A DNA stretch of 39,770 bases from the NCBI RefSeq assembly GCF_024580735.1, contig NZ_JANIJX010000027.1, forward strand, positions 1 to 39,770. Direction: 5' to 3'. The stretch comes from Brevibacterium moorei. Its GTDB lineage: Bacteria; Actinomycetota; Actinomycetes; Actinomycetales; Brevibacteriaceae. The translations under genes were made by a program, and so were the position numbers. The notes below the pieces were generated by a model. It had not been told where the DNA came from. It saw only the letters and a list, made by a program, of their open reading frames with translations, and did not search any database. Positions 15,828 to 23,505 of this stretch are shown piece by piece (within the stretch, counting starts at the first letter, position 1; every line of letters starts with the position of its first letter).

Positions 15828-16414
15828 GCACCAGCTTCATCATGCTCCTGACCATGGGCGTGCTATTCGCCACCGGTGTCTACCTCATGCTGGACCGGTC
15901 GCTGACCCGCGTGCTGCTGGGCTTCCTGCTGTTCGGAAACGGCGCGAACATGCTCATCGTGCTCACCGCGGGGGCTCCCGGCCGTCCACCGATCACCGAT
16001 GGGCAGAACCTGTCGACGGATGGGATGAACGACCCGCTGCCGCATGCGCTGGTGCTCACCGCGATCGTCATCACCTTCGCGATGACCGGTTTCCTGTTGG
16101 CACTCATCTACCGCTCGTGGCGCCTGTTGCGCCACGAGAACCTGGAGGACGATATGGCCGATCTGCGGGTCAGCCTGGAACGCGATTCGAAACAGGTCGC
16201 GGCCGAGGCCAGTGAGGGAGTGGACCAGGACGATACGGAATTCGGCGATGAGGCCGAGGCGCCCGTCGCCGGTGCCCTCGACCTCGACGACGACGGCCCG
16301 CGGGCCGGACGCGAGGCCGCGGCGGGGGAGTCGGTCCCGACGGGCGCCTCGGCCCCGGACGCGCAGCGCCCCGCTGCCTCGCCGGACCGACCCGCCGGGG
16401 GTGAGCGCTCGTGA
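15824..16414 (+). CDS. mnhC: Mrp/Mnh antiporter subunit C with long hydrophilic tail
   Basis: 196 residues; NuoK-like. GTG start in a 4-base overlap with mnhA. Three membrane segments carry the family motifs LLGFLLFGNGANMLIV and DPLPHALVLTAIVITFAMTG. Normal MnhC is about 110-125 residues. The extra 75 or so residues form an acidic, Ala/Pro-rich C-terminal tail (DDTEFGDEAEAPVAG onward) with no predicted structure, which would be cytoplasmic. The tail is real coding sequence rather than a readthrough artefact, because its stop codon overlaps the GTG of mnhD (GTGA). Confidence 0.93.
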   Translation: MSTSFIMLLTMGVLFATGVYLMLDRSLTRVLLGFLLFGNGANMLIVLTAGAPGRPPITDGQNLSTDGMNDPLPHALVLTAIVITFAMTGFLLALIYRSWRLLRHENLEDDMADLRVSLERDSKQVAAEASEGVDQDDTEFGDEAEAPVAGALDLDDDGPRAGREAAAGESVPTGASAPDAQRPAASPDRPAGGERS

Positions 16415-18252
16415 ACCCCGCCCTGCTCGTCCCACTGCCCGTCGTCCTGCCGCTGCTGGGCGCCGGTCTGACCCTGCTGCTGGCCGGGAAGGTCAAGATC
16501 CAGAACGCCGTCACGGTGGCGACCCTGTGCATCTCCCTGGCCATCGAACTGGTGCTGGCGTTCGCGATCACCGACTCCGGCATCCAAGTGGTGGCCGTCG
16601 GCGGCTGGGAGCTGCCGTTCGGCATCGCCCTGGTCGCGGACAGACTGAGCGTGTTGATGCTGGTCGTGTCCACCATCGTGACCCTGCTGGTGTTGCTCTA
16701 CGCCCTGGGCCAGGACATGGCCGACACCAGCGAGGACACCCCGCTGAGTGTGTTCAACCCCGCCTATCTGATTCTGTGCGCCGGCGTCTCCAACGCCTTC
16801 ATCGCCGGCGATCTGTTCAACCTGTACGTGGGCTTCGAGATCCTGCTGGCGGCCTCCTATGTGCTGCTGACCCTGGGTTCGACCCCGGCGCGGATCAATG
16901 TGGGCGCGACCTACATCGTCGTCTCGCTGGTCTCCTCGCTGATCTTCCTGACCGCCATCGGGCTGGTCTACGCCGCCACCGGAACCGTGAACATGGCCCA
17001 GCTCTCGCAGCGCCTGGCCGATCTGCCCCTGGACATCCAGCTGATCCTGCACGTGGCGCTGTTGCTGGGATTCGGCATCAAGGCCGCGGTGTTCCCGCTG
17101 TCGTTCTGGCTGCCGGACTCCTACCCGACGGCGCCCGCCCCGGTCACCGCGGTGTTCGCAGGGTTGCTGACCAAGGTCGGGATCTATGCGATCATCCGCA
17201 CGGAGACCGTGCTGTTCCCCGCCGACAGCCTGCGCGTGCCCCTGCTCATCATCGCGGGGCTGACCATGCTGGTGGGCATCCTGGGTGCGATCGCGCAGAC
17301 CGAGATCAAGCGCATGCTCTCCTTCACCCTCGTCAGCCACATCGGCTATCTGCTGTTCGGCGTGGCGGTGGGGACGCAGCAGGGCCTGGCCGCGGCGATC
17401 TTCTACACAGCCCACCACATCATCGTGCAGACGGCGCTGTTCCTGGCCGTCGGCCTGGTCGAGCAGTGGGCCGGCACCACCTCGACCCGGAGGCTCGGCG
17501 GGCTGGCCAGACTCACCCCGGTGGTGGCGCTGCTGTTCCTCATCCCCGGCCTCAACCTCGCCGGTATCCCGCCGTTCTCCGGGTTCATCGGCAAGGTCGC
17601 GCTGTTCCGTGCGGGCTTCGCCGACGGCACCTGGCTGGACTTCACGGTGATCGCCGCCGGCACCCTGACCAGCCTGCTGACGCTCTACGTGGTGGCCCGC
17701 ACCTGGAACTTCGCGTTCTGGCGGGAGCCGGCGCAGGTCGAGGAGCCCACGCCGGGTCTGGTCGCCCAGTACGCCGCCCACACCGGCCGGGGACCGGCCG
17801 CAACGAGTGCGCAGCCCCGGGTCGGGGCGGAGGCGTCGGGGGAGCCGGTGCCCGCTGCCGCAGCCCCCGGTGCCCCGGCCGCGGACGACTCCGCCACCGC
17901 GGCTGCCGAAGCCGCGGACCGGGTCTCCGAGGCCGTTGGCGGGCAGAGCACGGATACCGTGCTCACGGCGACGGGCCAGGAACTGCCCGCCGCCGAACTC
18001 CAAGCCGAAGAGGCCGCCGAGGCCAGGGACGCCCAGTCGAACGCCCTGAGTGCCGAGGCACTCGCCTCGGCCGATGCGGCACTGCCCCGCGTGCCGCGCT
18101 CGATGCTGTGGCCCACCGTCGCGATGGTGGCCGTCAGCGTAGCGCTGACGGTGTGTGCCGGTCCGCTGTGGGATTTCGCGCAGGACGCGGCAGCCGCGCT
18201 GAGCGACGCGGGAACCTATGTGCAGGCAGTTCTGGGAGGTGGTGCCCGATGA
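16411..18252 (+). CDS. mnhD: Mrp/Mnh antiporter subunit D with Ala/Glu-rich insert
   Basis: 613 residues; NuoN/NuoM-like proton-translocating subunit. GTG start overlaps mnhC by 4 bases. Conserved features are LFNLYVGFEILLAASYVLL (TM5 Glu), GIKAAVFPLSFWLPDSYPTAPAPV (TM7 Lys region) and TKVGIYAIIRTE. The core ends near residue 430 (TWNFAFWREP). A roughly 130-residue low-complexity insert rich in Ala, Glu, Pro and Ser follows, and then a final hydrophobic helix (MLWPTVAMVAVSVALTV). Homologues are usually about 500 residues, so the insert accounts for the extra length. It is probably a cytoplasmic loop before the last helix. Its stop overlaps mnhE (ATGA). Confidence 0.93.
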   Translation: MNPALLVPLPVVLPLLGAGLTLLLAGKVKIQNAVTVATLCISLAIELVLAFAITDSGIQVVAVGGWELPFGIALVADRLSVLMLVVSTIVTLLVLLYALGQDMADTSEDTPLSVFNPAYLILCAGVSNAFIAGDLFNLYVGFEILLAASYVLLTLGSTPARINVGATYIVVSLVSSLIFLTAIGLVYAATGTVNMAQLSQRLADLPLDIQLILHVALLLGFGIKAAVFPLSFWLPDSYPTAPAPVTAVFAGLLTKVGIYAIIRTETVLFPADSLRVPLLIIAGLTMLVGILGAIAQTEIKRMLSFTLVSHIGYLLFGVAVGTQQGLAAAIFYTAHHIIVQTALFLAVGLVEQWAGTTSTRRLGGLARLTPVVALLFLIPGLNLAGIPPFSGFIGKVALFRAGFADGTWLDFTVIAAGTLTSLLTLYVVARTWNFAFWREPAQVEEPTPGLVAQYAAHTGRGPAATSAQPRVGAEASGEPVPAAAAPGAPAADDSATAAAEAADRVSEAVGGQSTDTVLTATGQELPAAELQAEEAAEARDAQSNALSAEALASADAALPRVPRSMLWPTVAMVAVSVALTVCAGPLWDFAQDAAAALSDAGTYVQAVLGGGAR

Positions 18253-18935
18253 ATGGGAAAGCCGGCCGCAAGCGCCGCGACAATCGTCTGCCAGGACTGC
18301 GCCCACTGTCCGTGCAGATTCTGGGCATTGCGATCCTGACGGTCGTCTGGGTCCTGCTGTGGGACAGTCTGACGGTCCTCACCGTGCTCACCGGGATCCT
18401 CGTGGCCCTGGGCGTGATCAGGGTCTTCTATCTGCCCGCGGTCGAGCTCTCCGGGCGTTTCAACGTCATCTGGGCCGGCTACTTCCTGCTCTGGCTGCTG
18501 GTCAACGTGGTGGGCGCCTCGATCCACGTCGCCTGGACCGCGCTGGGGCCCAGACGGGTCGCTCCCGGGAGCATCGTGGCCGTGGACCTCAACACCCGCT
18601 CCGATCTGCTGATGACGGTGATCTCCCTGGTCAACGGGGTGATCCCCGGATCGTTCGTGACCGAGGTCGACCGCGTGCACGGCGTGCTCTACATCCACAC
18701 CCTGGGCGCGAACACCGACGAACTGGTGGAGAAGGCGCGCGCGGACGCCTATACGATCGAACGCCTCGTCATCATGATGATGGGTTCGGTGCGCGACCTG
18801 ACCGTCCTCAATGCCTGGCGCGAGGAGCGCGGCCTGCCTCCGGTCATCGGGAAGAAGAACCTGGCCCGGATGCGCGCGGCGCGGGCCAGGCGCGAGGCGG
18901 CCGAGACTGTGAACACGAAAGGGGGCCGGCGATGA
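18249..18935 (+). CDS. mnhE: Mrp/Mnh antiporter subunit E
   Basis: 228 residues from the ATG in an ATGA overlap with mnhD. An Arg/Lys-rich N-terminus precedes two or three membrane helices (ILTVVWVLLWDSLTVLTVL, VIWAGYFLLWLLVNVVGASI). A cytoplasmic domain follows, with the family motif SLVNGVIPGSFVTEVD and LYIHTLGANT. It is longer than usual (about 160 residues) because of basic extensions at both ends. MnhE is an accessory subunit needed for assembly and stability of the Mrp complex. Confidence 0.93.
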   Translation: MNGKAGRKRRDNRLPGLRPLSVQILGIAILTVVWVLLWDSLTVLTVLTGILVALGVIRVFYLPAVELSGRFNVIWAGYFLLWLLVNVVGASIHVAWTALGPRRVAPGSIVAVDLNTRSDLLMTVISLVNGVIPGSFVTEVDRVHGVLYIHTLGANTDELVEKARADAYTIERLVIMMMGSVRDLTVLNAWREERGLPPVIGKKNLARMRAARARREAAETVNTKGGRR

Positions 18936-19306
18936 CGCTGACGTTGACACCTCTGCTGTGGATCGTCGTGGCCGTGGCATTGCCGTTGTTCGGGGTGGCC
19001 GCCGTGGTGGCCGTCGTCAAGATCATCCGCGGCCCCGGCATCCTCGACCGGATGATCGGCACCGATGTGCTGTTGGGCGTGCTGCTGTGCGGGATCGGCT
19101 GCTTCATCGTGTTCACCGGCCACTGGGACCTGCTCATCGTCATGATGTGCATCGCCGCCTTCAGCTTCATCGGCACGGTTTCCGTATCGCGCTATGTCTC
19201 CCGCGGCGCCACGCTCAACGAGTACCCGCTGCCACCGGTCGCACCCACACAACCGCCCGCAGCAGCGGCCGGACCGGCCGCCACGGATCAGGAGGAGGCC
19301 CGATGA
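18932..19306 (+). CDS. mnhF: Mrp/Mnh antiporter subunit F
   Basis: 124 residues from the ATG in an ATGA overlap with mnhE. Three membrane helices with the family's RGPGILDRMIGTDVLLGVLL between the first and second, and IVMMCIAAFSFIGTVSVSRY in the third. A proline/alanine-rich tail of about 30 residues is added at the C-terminus, similar in character to the tails on subunits C and D. It is a small accessory subunit of the antiporter. GGAGG for the next gene lies within its last codons. Confidence 0.93.
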   Translation: MTLTLTPLLWIVVAVALPLFGVAAVVAVVKIIRGPGILDRMIGTDVLLGVLLCGIGCFIVFTGHWDLLIVMMCIAAFSFIGTVSVSRYVSRGATLNEYPLPPVAPTQPPAAAAGPAATDQEEAR

Positions 19307-19713
19307 CCATTCCGCTCTACGCCCAGATCGTGGTGGCCGTCTGCGTGCTCGGCTGCGCGGTGCTTTCCCTGGCGGCCGCGGTCGGTCTGGTGCGGTTCCC
19401 CGATCTGCTCTCCCGGATGCACGCCTCGTCCAAGCCACAGGTGCTGGGGCTGTTCCTGATCCTGGTGGCGATCGTGGTGGCCCACCCCAATTGGCAGACG
19501 CTGACGACCGCGGCCCTGGTCATGGGCATCCAGATGCTGACCAGCCCGCTGGCGGTGCACATGATCGGGCGCGCGGGCTACCGGACCAAGCAGCTGCGCC
19601 GCTCGATGCTCTACCGCGATGAGCTGGCCGAGGCCATCACCCACGCAGAGGCCCGTGAATCCGCCCGCCGCGCTGAGGCCGCCAAACAGGCGAAGGCGGC
19701 CGAGGACGCCTGA
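19303..19713 (+). CDS. mnhG: Mrp/Mnh antiporter subunit G
   Basis: 136 residues from the ATG overlapping mnhF by 4 bases, with GGAGGAGG just upstream. Family motifs are GLVRFPDLLSRMHASSKPQVLG and LTSPLAVHMIGRAGY; three hydrophobic segments are followed by a charged Ala/Glu/Lys helix at the C-terminus. It completes the A(B)-C-D-E-F-G order of the operon. Its stop is only 6 bases from the stop of the convergent aldolase gene, with no terminator hairpin between them. Confidence 0.93.
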   Translation: MTIPLYAQIVVAVCVLGCAVLSLAAAVGLVRFPDLLSRMHASSKPQVLGLFLILVAIVVAHPNWQTLTTAALVMGIQMLTSPLAVHMIGRAGYRTKQLRRSMLYRDELAEAITHAEARESARRAEAAKQAKAAEDA

Positions 19714-19719
19714 GAGACC

Positions 19720-20520
19720 TCAGACGACGGCGCGTCGGATGTCGGCCAGCCCCTGGCCCAGAGCCGCCGAATAGACAGCGGCGTCGGCCGACAGCGAGAT
19801 CACTGTGAAGCCCGCCTGCAGTGCCAGCTCGGTCAGCTCAGGGCCGGTGGAGAAGATGCCGGCGGCCTTGCCCGCGTCACGGCAGGCCTGGGCGACCGTG
19901 TCCAGGGCTCCGCGGAACCGGGGATTCTGCCAATCGCCCGGCGCGCCCAGGTTCGTGCTCAGGTCCATCGGTCCGATGAAGGGCACGGTCACGGCCTCGA
20001 GTGCTGCGATATCGGCGGCCGCGTCGACGGCCTCGGGCGTTTCGATCTGTGGCAGGAAGACCACGGACTCGTTCGCAGCCGCCTGCTTGTCCGCGGGCAG
20101 TCCAGGGGCGTAGAGGTCGTGGGCGACGCCGAAGGCGGAGCCGCGCACTCCCGCCGATGTGTTCCCGTCGCCGAGCCAACCCGGGTAGTGCAGCCAGGTG
20201 CCGATCCGCTCGGCCTGTTCCGCGGAATTCACATACGGGACCATGATGCCCTCGGCTCCGGCGTCCAGGGCCGTGGACACGAGGTGCTGGGCGGTGCCGG
20301 CCACGCGCACGAAGGTAGCGATGTCCTCGCGCCGGGAGACCGCTATCGCGGCCCGCGCGCTGTCAAGGGTATAGCCCGAGTGCTCGAGGTCGTACAGGAC
20401 CCAGTCCGCGCCGGCCCGTGCGGTCAACGCACCGACCCCGGTGGTCATGAACTCGAGGATGAACGTGCCCAGCGAGAGCTCGCCGGAACCGATCTGCTGA
20501 TGGAACGTCTTCGTCGTCAT
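19720..20520 (-). CDS. HpcH/HpaI family aldolase (2-keto-3-deoxy acid type)
   Basis: 266 residues. This family cleaves 2-keto-3-deoxy or 4-hydroxy-2-oxo acids to pyruvate and an aldehyde, using a divalent metal. The metal ligands are the Glu in FLPQIETPEAV and the Asp in FIGPMDLSTNLGAPG. The N-terminal GADWVLYDLEHSGY and DAGAEGIMVPYVNSAEQAE are typical. The exact substrate is unknown, as no catabolic genes adjoin. TAGGTT lies 6 bases before the ATG at 20520 with no ribosome binding site, suggesting a leaderless transcript. It converges on mnhG with a 6-base gap. Confidence 0.88.
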   Translation of the reverse strand: MTTKTFHQQIGSGELSLGTFILEFMTTGVGALTARAGADWVLYDLEHSGYTLDSARAAIAVSRREDIATFVRVAGTAQHLVSTALDAGAEGIMVPYVNSAEQAERIGTWLHYPGWLGDGNTSAGVRGSAFGVAHDLYAPGLPADKQAAANESVVFLPQIETPEAVDAAADIAALEAVTVPFIGPMDLSTNLGAPGDWQNPRFRGALDTVAQACRDAGKAAGIFSTGPELTELALQAGFTVISLSADAAVYSAALGQGLADIRRAVV

Positions 20521-20526
20521 GGAACC

Positions 20527-20532
20527 AACCTA
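20527..20532 (-). promoter_or_regulatory. -10 element of the aldolase gene, leaderless arrangement
   Basis: TAGGTT on the minus strand, 6 bases before the ATG at 20520. Confidence 0.45.
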
Positions 20533-20563
20533 TCGTGAAACCGCCCGCCGTGTGCCGCGCATC

Positions 20564-21691
20564 TCACAGCCAGTCGTTGTGTTTGGAGATCCAGTAGATG
20601 ACGATACAGCCGACAGCCATCAGCCCTAGCGCCGCCGGATAGCCCAGTTTCCAGTCGAGTTCGGGCATCAAGACGAAGTTCATCCCGTAGATGCCTGCGA
20701 CCAGACTGGGGAAGAAGAAGATGCCGGCCCAGGCCGAGATCCGCTTCGACTGATCGCCCTGGCGTTCGGCGACCAGGGTGGAGTTGATGGAGAAGATCTC
20801 GCTGAGTATCGAGCGCAGGCGGCCCAGGCGGTCCTGATTGGACCCGACGTGGTCGGCGACATCGCGCAGATTGCGCAGCAGCTCGTCCGGCAGCCCGGTA
20901 TCGGCGGCGAATGCCCGCAGGTGCACCATGAGCTGCGGCAGGGACTTCACGACCCGGTCGAGGTCGAGGATTCCGCGTGAGACCGCGTAGATCTCCTGGG
21001 AGCGCACCGGAGTGCCCTTGAAGATCTGCACCTCCAGATCGTCGGCGGTCTCCTCGAAGGATTCCAGGACGGGGGTGTAGAGGTCGACGACCCGGTCGAT
21101 CATGAGGTGGAGCAGGGTGTATGCGACGACCAGCTCGCCGTGTGCGCGGTCCGCCCCGGTGGAGGCGTCCAGGCGTTTGAGGGCGGGGGAGGAGCGCAGG
21201 AGTTCGCGGATCCGGGAGAACTCGCGTGCCGCGGCCAGGGGCGAACCCGAGCGGTGGGCCGAGATGACGAAGCCGGCGCCCACGAAGATCTCGAGCTCGC
21301 CGATCAGCAGGGACTCGTCCTCGCCCGGCACCTCGTCGCCGGGAGCGTCGGGGTGCGCGGGACGTGCGGGGGCCTCGGACATCGCGGCAGGGCGCAGGGC
21401 CAGCAGACTGGTCTGGCCGTAGCGCTCGAACTTCATCCTCTGATTGCCCTCACGGGCGTCCTCGACGGCCAGGGGGTGCAGCCCGAAGGCCGCCTGCAGC
21501 GCGCTCAGCTCATCATCCGTGGGCCGGTCGATGTCGATCCAGATGAGATTGCCGGTGCCGCCCGGGGCGCTTGCGGTGCGGCGGGCGGCGAGGGCCGCGG
21601 TCAGCGTATCGAGTTCCGTGCAGGACCCGTCGGCGGTAAAGACCAGGCCCTGCAGATGCGGTGCCGAGTCGTCGTCCATCGCTTGTGCCAT
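20564..21691 (-). CDS. corA: CorA family magnesium/cobalt transporter
   Basis: 375 residues. A large cytoplasmic alpha/beta domain is followed by the long stalk helix and two C-terminal membrane helices; the selectivity motif is in GIYGMNFVLMPELDW, and the protein ends with positively charged KHNDWL. CorA pentamers import Mg2+ (or Co2+/Ni2+, and in some subfamilies export or transport Zn2+). The ATG at 21691 is preceded by AAAGG and a GGATGAGG stretch. It is divergent from the isochorismatase-fold gene, with 43 bases between the starts, so the two promoters overlap. No Mg2+-sensing leader can be seen in so short a gap. Confidence 0.93.
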   Translation of the reverse strand: MAQAMDDDSAPHLQGLVFTADGSCTELDTLTAALAARRTASAPGGTGNLIWIDIDRPTDDELSALQAAFGLHPLAVEDAREGNQRMKFERYGQTSLLALRPAAMSEAPARPAHPDAPGDEVPGEDESLLIGELEIFVGAGFVISAHRSGSPLAAAREFSRIRELLRSSPALKRLDASTGADRAHGELVVAYTLLHLMIDRVVDLYTPVLESFEETADDLEVQIFKGTPVRSQEIYAVSRGILDLDRVVKSLPQLMVHLRAFAADTGLPDELLRNLRDVADHVGSNQDRLGRLRSILSEIFSINSTLVAERQGDQSKRISAWAGIFFFPSLVAGIYGMNFVLMPELDWKLGYPAALGLMAVGCIVIYWISKHNDWL

Positions 21692-21734
21692 GCCCTCATC
21701 CTTTCACGCCCACGGCCTATGAGACGCTAGGTGC

Positions 21735-22283
21735 ATGGATGCACTCGTCTTGGTCAATACCCACCTGCCGCAGGCCCCCCTCAAGCCCCTGGAGCAGATC
21801 CTGTCACGGGCCCGTGTGGCCGATGGCGTGGTGGTCTTCGCAACGGCGCCGGCCCACCAGCCGGCTTATGAGGCCCCGGACGAGGACGCCGAGGCCGTGG
21901 ATTCGGCGGGCGCCAACGCGCCGGGCGGGGCGGCGGCCGCGGCGGTCAGGAAGGCCGCCGAGTGGGCCGGCAAACCGGCCCCGGTGCAGCCGACCGCGGA
22001 CGATCTGGTCCTGGCCTCGGAGGTCCCCGATGTGTTCGACGGGGTCGAGGACCTGGCCACCGGCCTGCAGGCGATGAATATCGACCGGGTCGTGATCGGC
22101 GGGGTCGACCAGTCCCGCGCGGTGGAACACACGGTGATGGCAGCGCTGGTCCTGGGATTCGAGGCGACGGTGCTCGCGGACGCCCTGGTCGGCGCCGACG
22201 GCGCCGACGTGCAGTGGCTGGAGACGGCGGCGGGCGCAGGAGCGCGGATCGCCGACAGCGCCGACACCTGGCTGCGGATGTAA
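21735..22283 (+). CDS. Isochorismatase-fold protein lacking the catalytic cysteine
   Basis: 182 residues. The N-terminal MDALVLVNTHLP resembles the first strand of cysteine hydrolases (ALLVIDMQ). The second half, LQAMNIDRVVIGGVDQSRAV to EATVLADAL, lines up with the family pattern G-V-x-T-D-x-C-V ... GY-x-V-x-V-x-x-D-A. At the position of the nucleophilic cysteine the sequence has alanine (QSRAV), the lysine of the catalytic triad is not evident, and the first catalytic aspartate appears to be asparagine (VNTH). A 50-residue Ala/Asp/Glu-rich segment replaces the middle. It is probably a non-catalytic binding or regulatory protein. A strong hairpin follows. The fold assignment is mine from the pattern and should be tested by profile search. 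Confidence 0.7.
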   Translation: MDALVLVNTHLPQAPLKPLEQILSRARVADGVVVFATAPAHQPAYEAPDEDAEAVDSAGANAPGGAAAAAVRKAAEWAGKPAPVQPTADDLVLASEVPDVFDGVEDLATGLQAMNIDRVVIGGVDQSRAVEHTVMAALVLGFEATVLADALVGADGADVQWLETAAGAGARIADSADTWLRM

Positions 22284-22286
22284 GAG

Positions 22287-22330
22287 GGGGAGGGGCCGGG
22301 CTCCGCAGCAGCGGAACCCGGCCCCTCCCC
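22287..22330. terminator. 20-bp stem terminator
   Basis: Bases 22287-22306 pair with 22311-22330 with a single mismatch and an AGCA loop, starting 4 bases after the stop of the isochorismatase-fold gene. It lies between convergent genes and probably serves both. No T tract. Confidence 0.75.
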
Positions 22331-22333
22331 GTT

Positions 22334-22372
22334 CGAACCCGCAGGCCCTGCGCTCAGGACCCGCGGGGTTCG
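22334..22372 (-). terminator. Second hairpin downstream of proX
   Basis: CGAACCCGC (22334-22342) pairs with GCGGGGTTCG (22363-22372) with one bulge; the loop is 20 bases and contains a further small GC-rich hairpin. It lies 29 bases beyond the proX stop. Confidence 0.4.
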
Positions 22373-22400
22373 ACCCCGTCGATCACGTGGATCACTTCGA

Positions 22401-23426
22401 TCACTTGGTCGCGGAGTTGGCCTCGCCCTTGAGCTCGCCCTTCTCCCACTTGCTGACCCAGTCGCCGTTGCCGTCGACCCACTTGGCCACGGCATCGTCG
22501 ATCTTGTCATCGCCGGCCTTCTGGATGTCGTTCTCCAGCGAGCCCAGGTGATCGTCGTCGAGCACCAGGTTCTTCAGCAGCTGGGCGACCTGCGGATTTG
22601 AACCGGTGAACTCCTTGTTCGAGAAGTTGTAGAGTACCTCGGCCTTGCCCATCGAGCCCTTGGGGTCCTCGAGGTCGCGCACGGGGAACTGATCGTAGGC
22701 CCAGTGCGGGCGCCACAGGGTCACGGCGACGTCCTTCTTGGCATCCGTGGCCTTCTTCAGCTGCGTGAGCATGGCGGGCGTGGACGAGGGCTTGAAGTTG
22801 ATGTTGTCCAGGCCGTAGTCCTTGATCGCCTGCTTGGTGGCCTTGGTCAGGCCGGCACCGGCTTCGATTCCGTAGAGGGTGTTGTCGTAGTCCCCGCCCA
22901 TCGTCTTGAGGTCCTCGATGGTCTTGGCCTTCGAGTCCTTGTTGACGGCCAGGGTCAGCTTGGCGTTGTTGTACCAGCAGCCCTGCGCGTCGAGCTTGTC
23001 GCCGTACTTCTTAACGTAGTCGGCGTGGGTCAGCGGCAGCCAGCCGTCGACCAGGAAGTCGTAGTCGCCGTTGGCGACGCCCACATAACCGGGAGCGGCG
23101 TCGAAGGCCTTGATGGAGACCTTGTAGCCCTTCTTCTCCAGGTTGTTCTTGAGCAGGTGGCTCACCGCGAAGGATTCGTCCCAGCCGTTGAAGGCCGCGA
23201 TCTTGATGTCCTTCTTGCCATCGGCATCCATCGAGCTGGTGTCCTTGGCGTCCGTGCCGGGGATGCAGTCGGCCCAGTTCTGATCGGCGGTGGCGCCCTC
23301 GTCGGAGCCACCGGCCGCCGAATCGTCGGTGGAGTTCGAAGCGCCGCAGCCGCTGAGCAGCAACGCGGCGGCGGCTGCGATGCCGCCGATGCGGGCCAGG
23401 CCCTTGGTCTTCTTGATGGTTTTCAT
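22401..23426 (-). CDS. proX: Glycine betaine/proline ABC transporter, substrate-binding lipoprotein
   Basis: 341 residues. The signal peptide ends with lipobox LLSGC, so C27 is the lipidated residue, followed by a Ser/Asp/Gly linker. The mature part is the OpuAC-type betaine/choline-binding fold (KIAAFNGWDESFAVSHLL, YDFLVDGWLPLTHADY, TLWRPHWAYDQF). Several tryptophans suited to a cation-binding aromatic cage are visible. It captures compatible solutes outside the cell and delivers them to ProWV. The start ATG has an AGAAGGG signal upstream. It is the last gene of proVWX, 79 bases after proW, and that gap holds a hairpin. Its 3' end has three GATCAC words in a row. Confidence 0.92.
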   Translation of the reverse strand: MKTIKKTKGLARIGGIAAAAALLLSGCGASNSTDDSAAGGSDEGATADQNWADCIPGTDAKDTSSMDADGKKDIKIAAFNGWDESFAVSHLLKNNLEKKGYKVSIKAFDAAPGYVGVANGDYDFLVDGWLPLTHADYVKKYGDKLDAQGCWYNNAKLTLAVNKDSKAKTIEDLKTMGGDYDNTLYGIEAGAGLTKATKQAIKDYGLDNINFKPSSTPAMLTQLKKATDAKKDVAVTLWRPHWAYDQFPVRDLEDPKGSMGKAEVLYNFSNKEFTGSNPQVAQLLKNLVLDDDHLGSLENDIQKAGDDKIDDAVAKWVDGNGDWVSKWEKGELKGEANSATK

Positions 23427-23456
23427 GATGACCCTTCTTTCTTATGGGTACGTTTC

Positions 23457-23493
23457 CCCCGGCGCGGCCGGCGCGGGTCCGGACGCGCCGGGG
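23457..23493 (-). terminator. Hairpin in the proW-proX gap
   Basis: CCCCGGCGCG (23457-23466) and CGCGCCGGGG (23484-23493) pair perfectly with a 17-base loop, in the 79 bases between proW and proX. It may attenuate transcription or protect one side of a processed transcript, giving unequal amounts of transporter parts. Confidence 0.45.
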
Positions 23494-23505
23494 ATGGTTT
23501 GCGAA

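Noticed and set aside
16108..18306. Long minus-strand frame over mnhC-mnhD
   Set aside because: Shadow; the plus-strand genes overlap in ATGA/GTGA steps and have subunit-specific motifs.
22331..22380. GGTTCGA-like T-loop words that could mark a tRNA
   Set aside because: No acceptor, D or anticodon arm can be built around them; they are better explained as a hairpin after proX.
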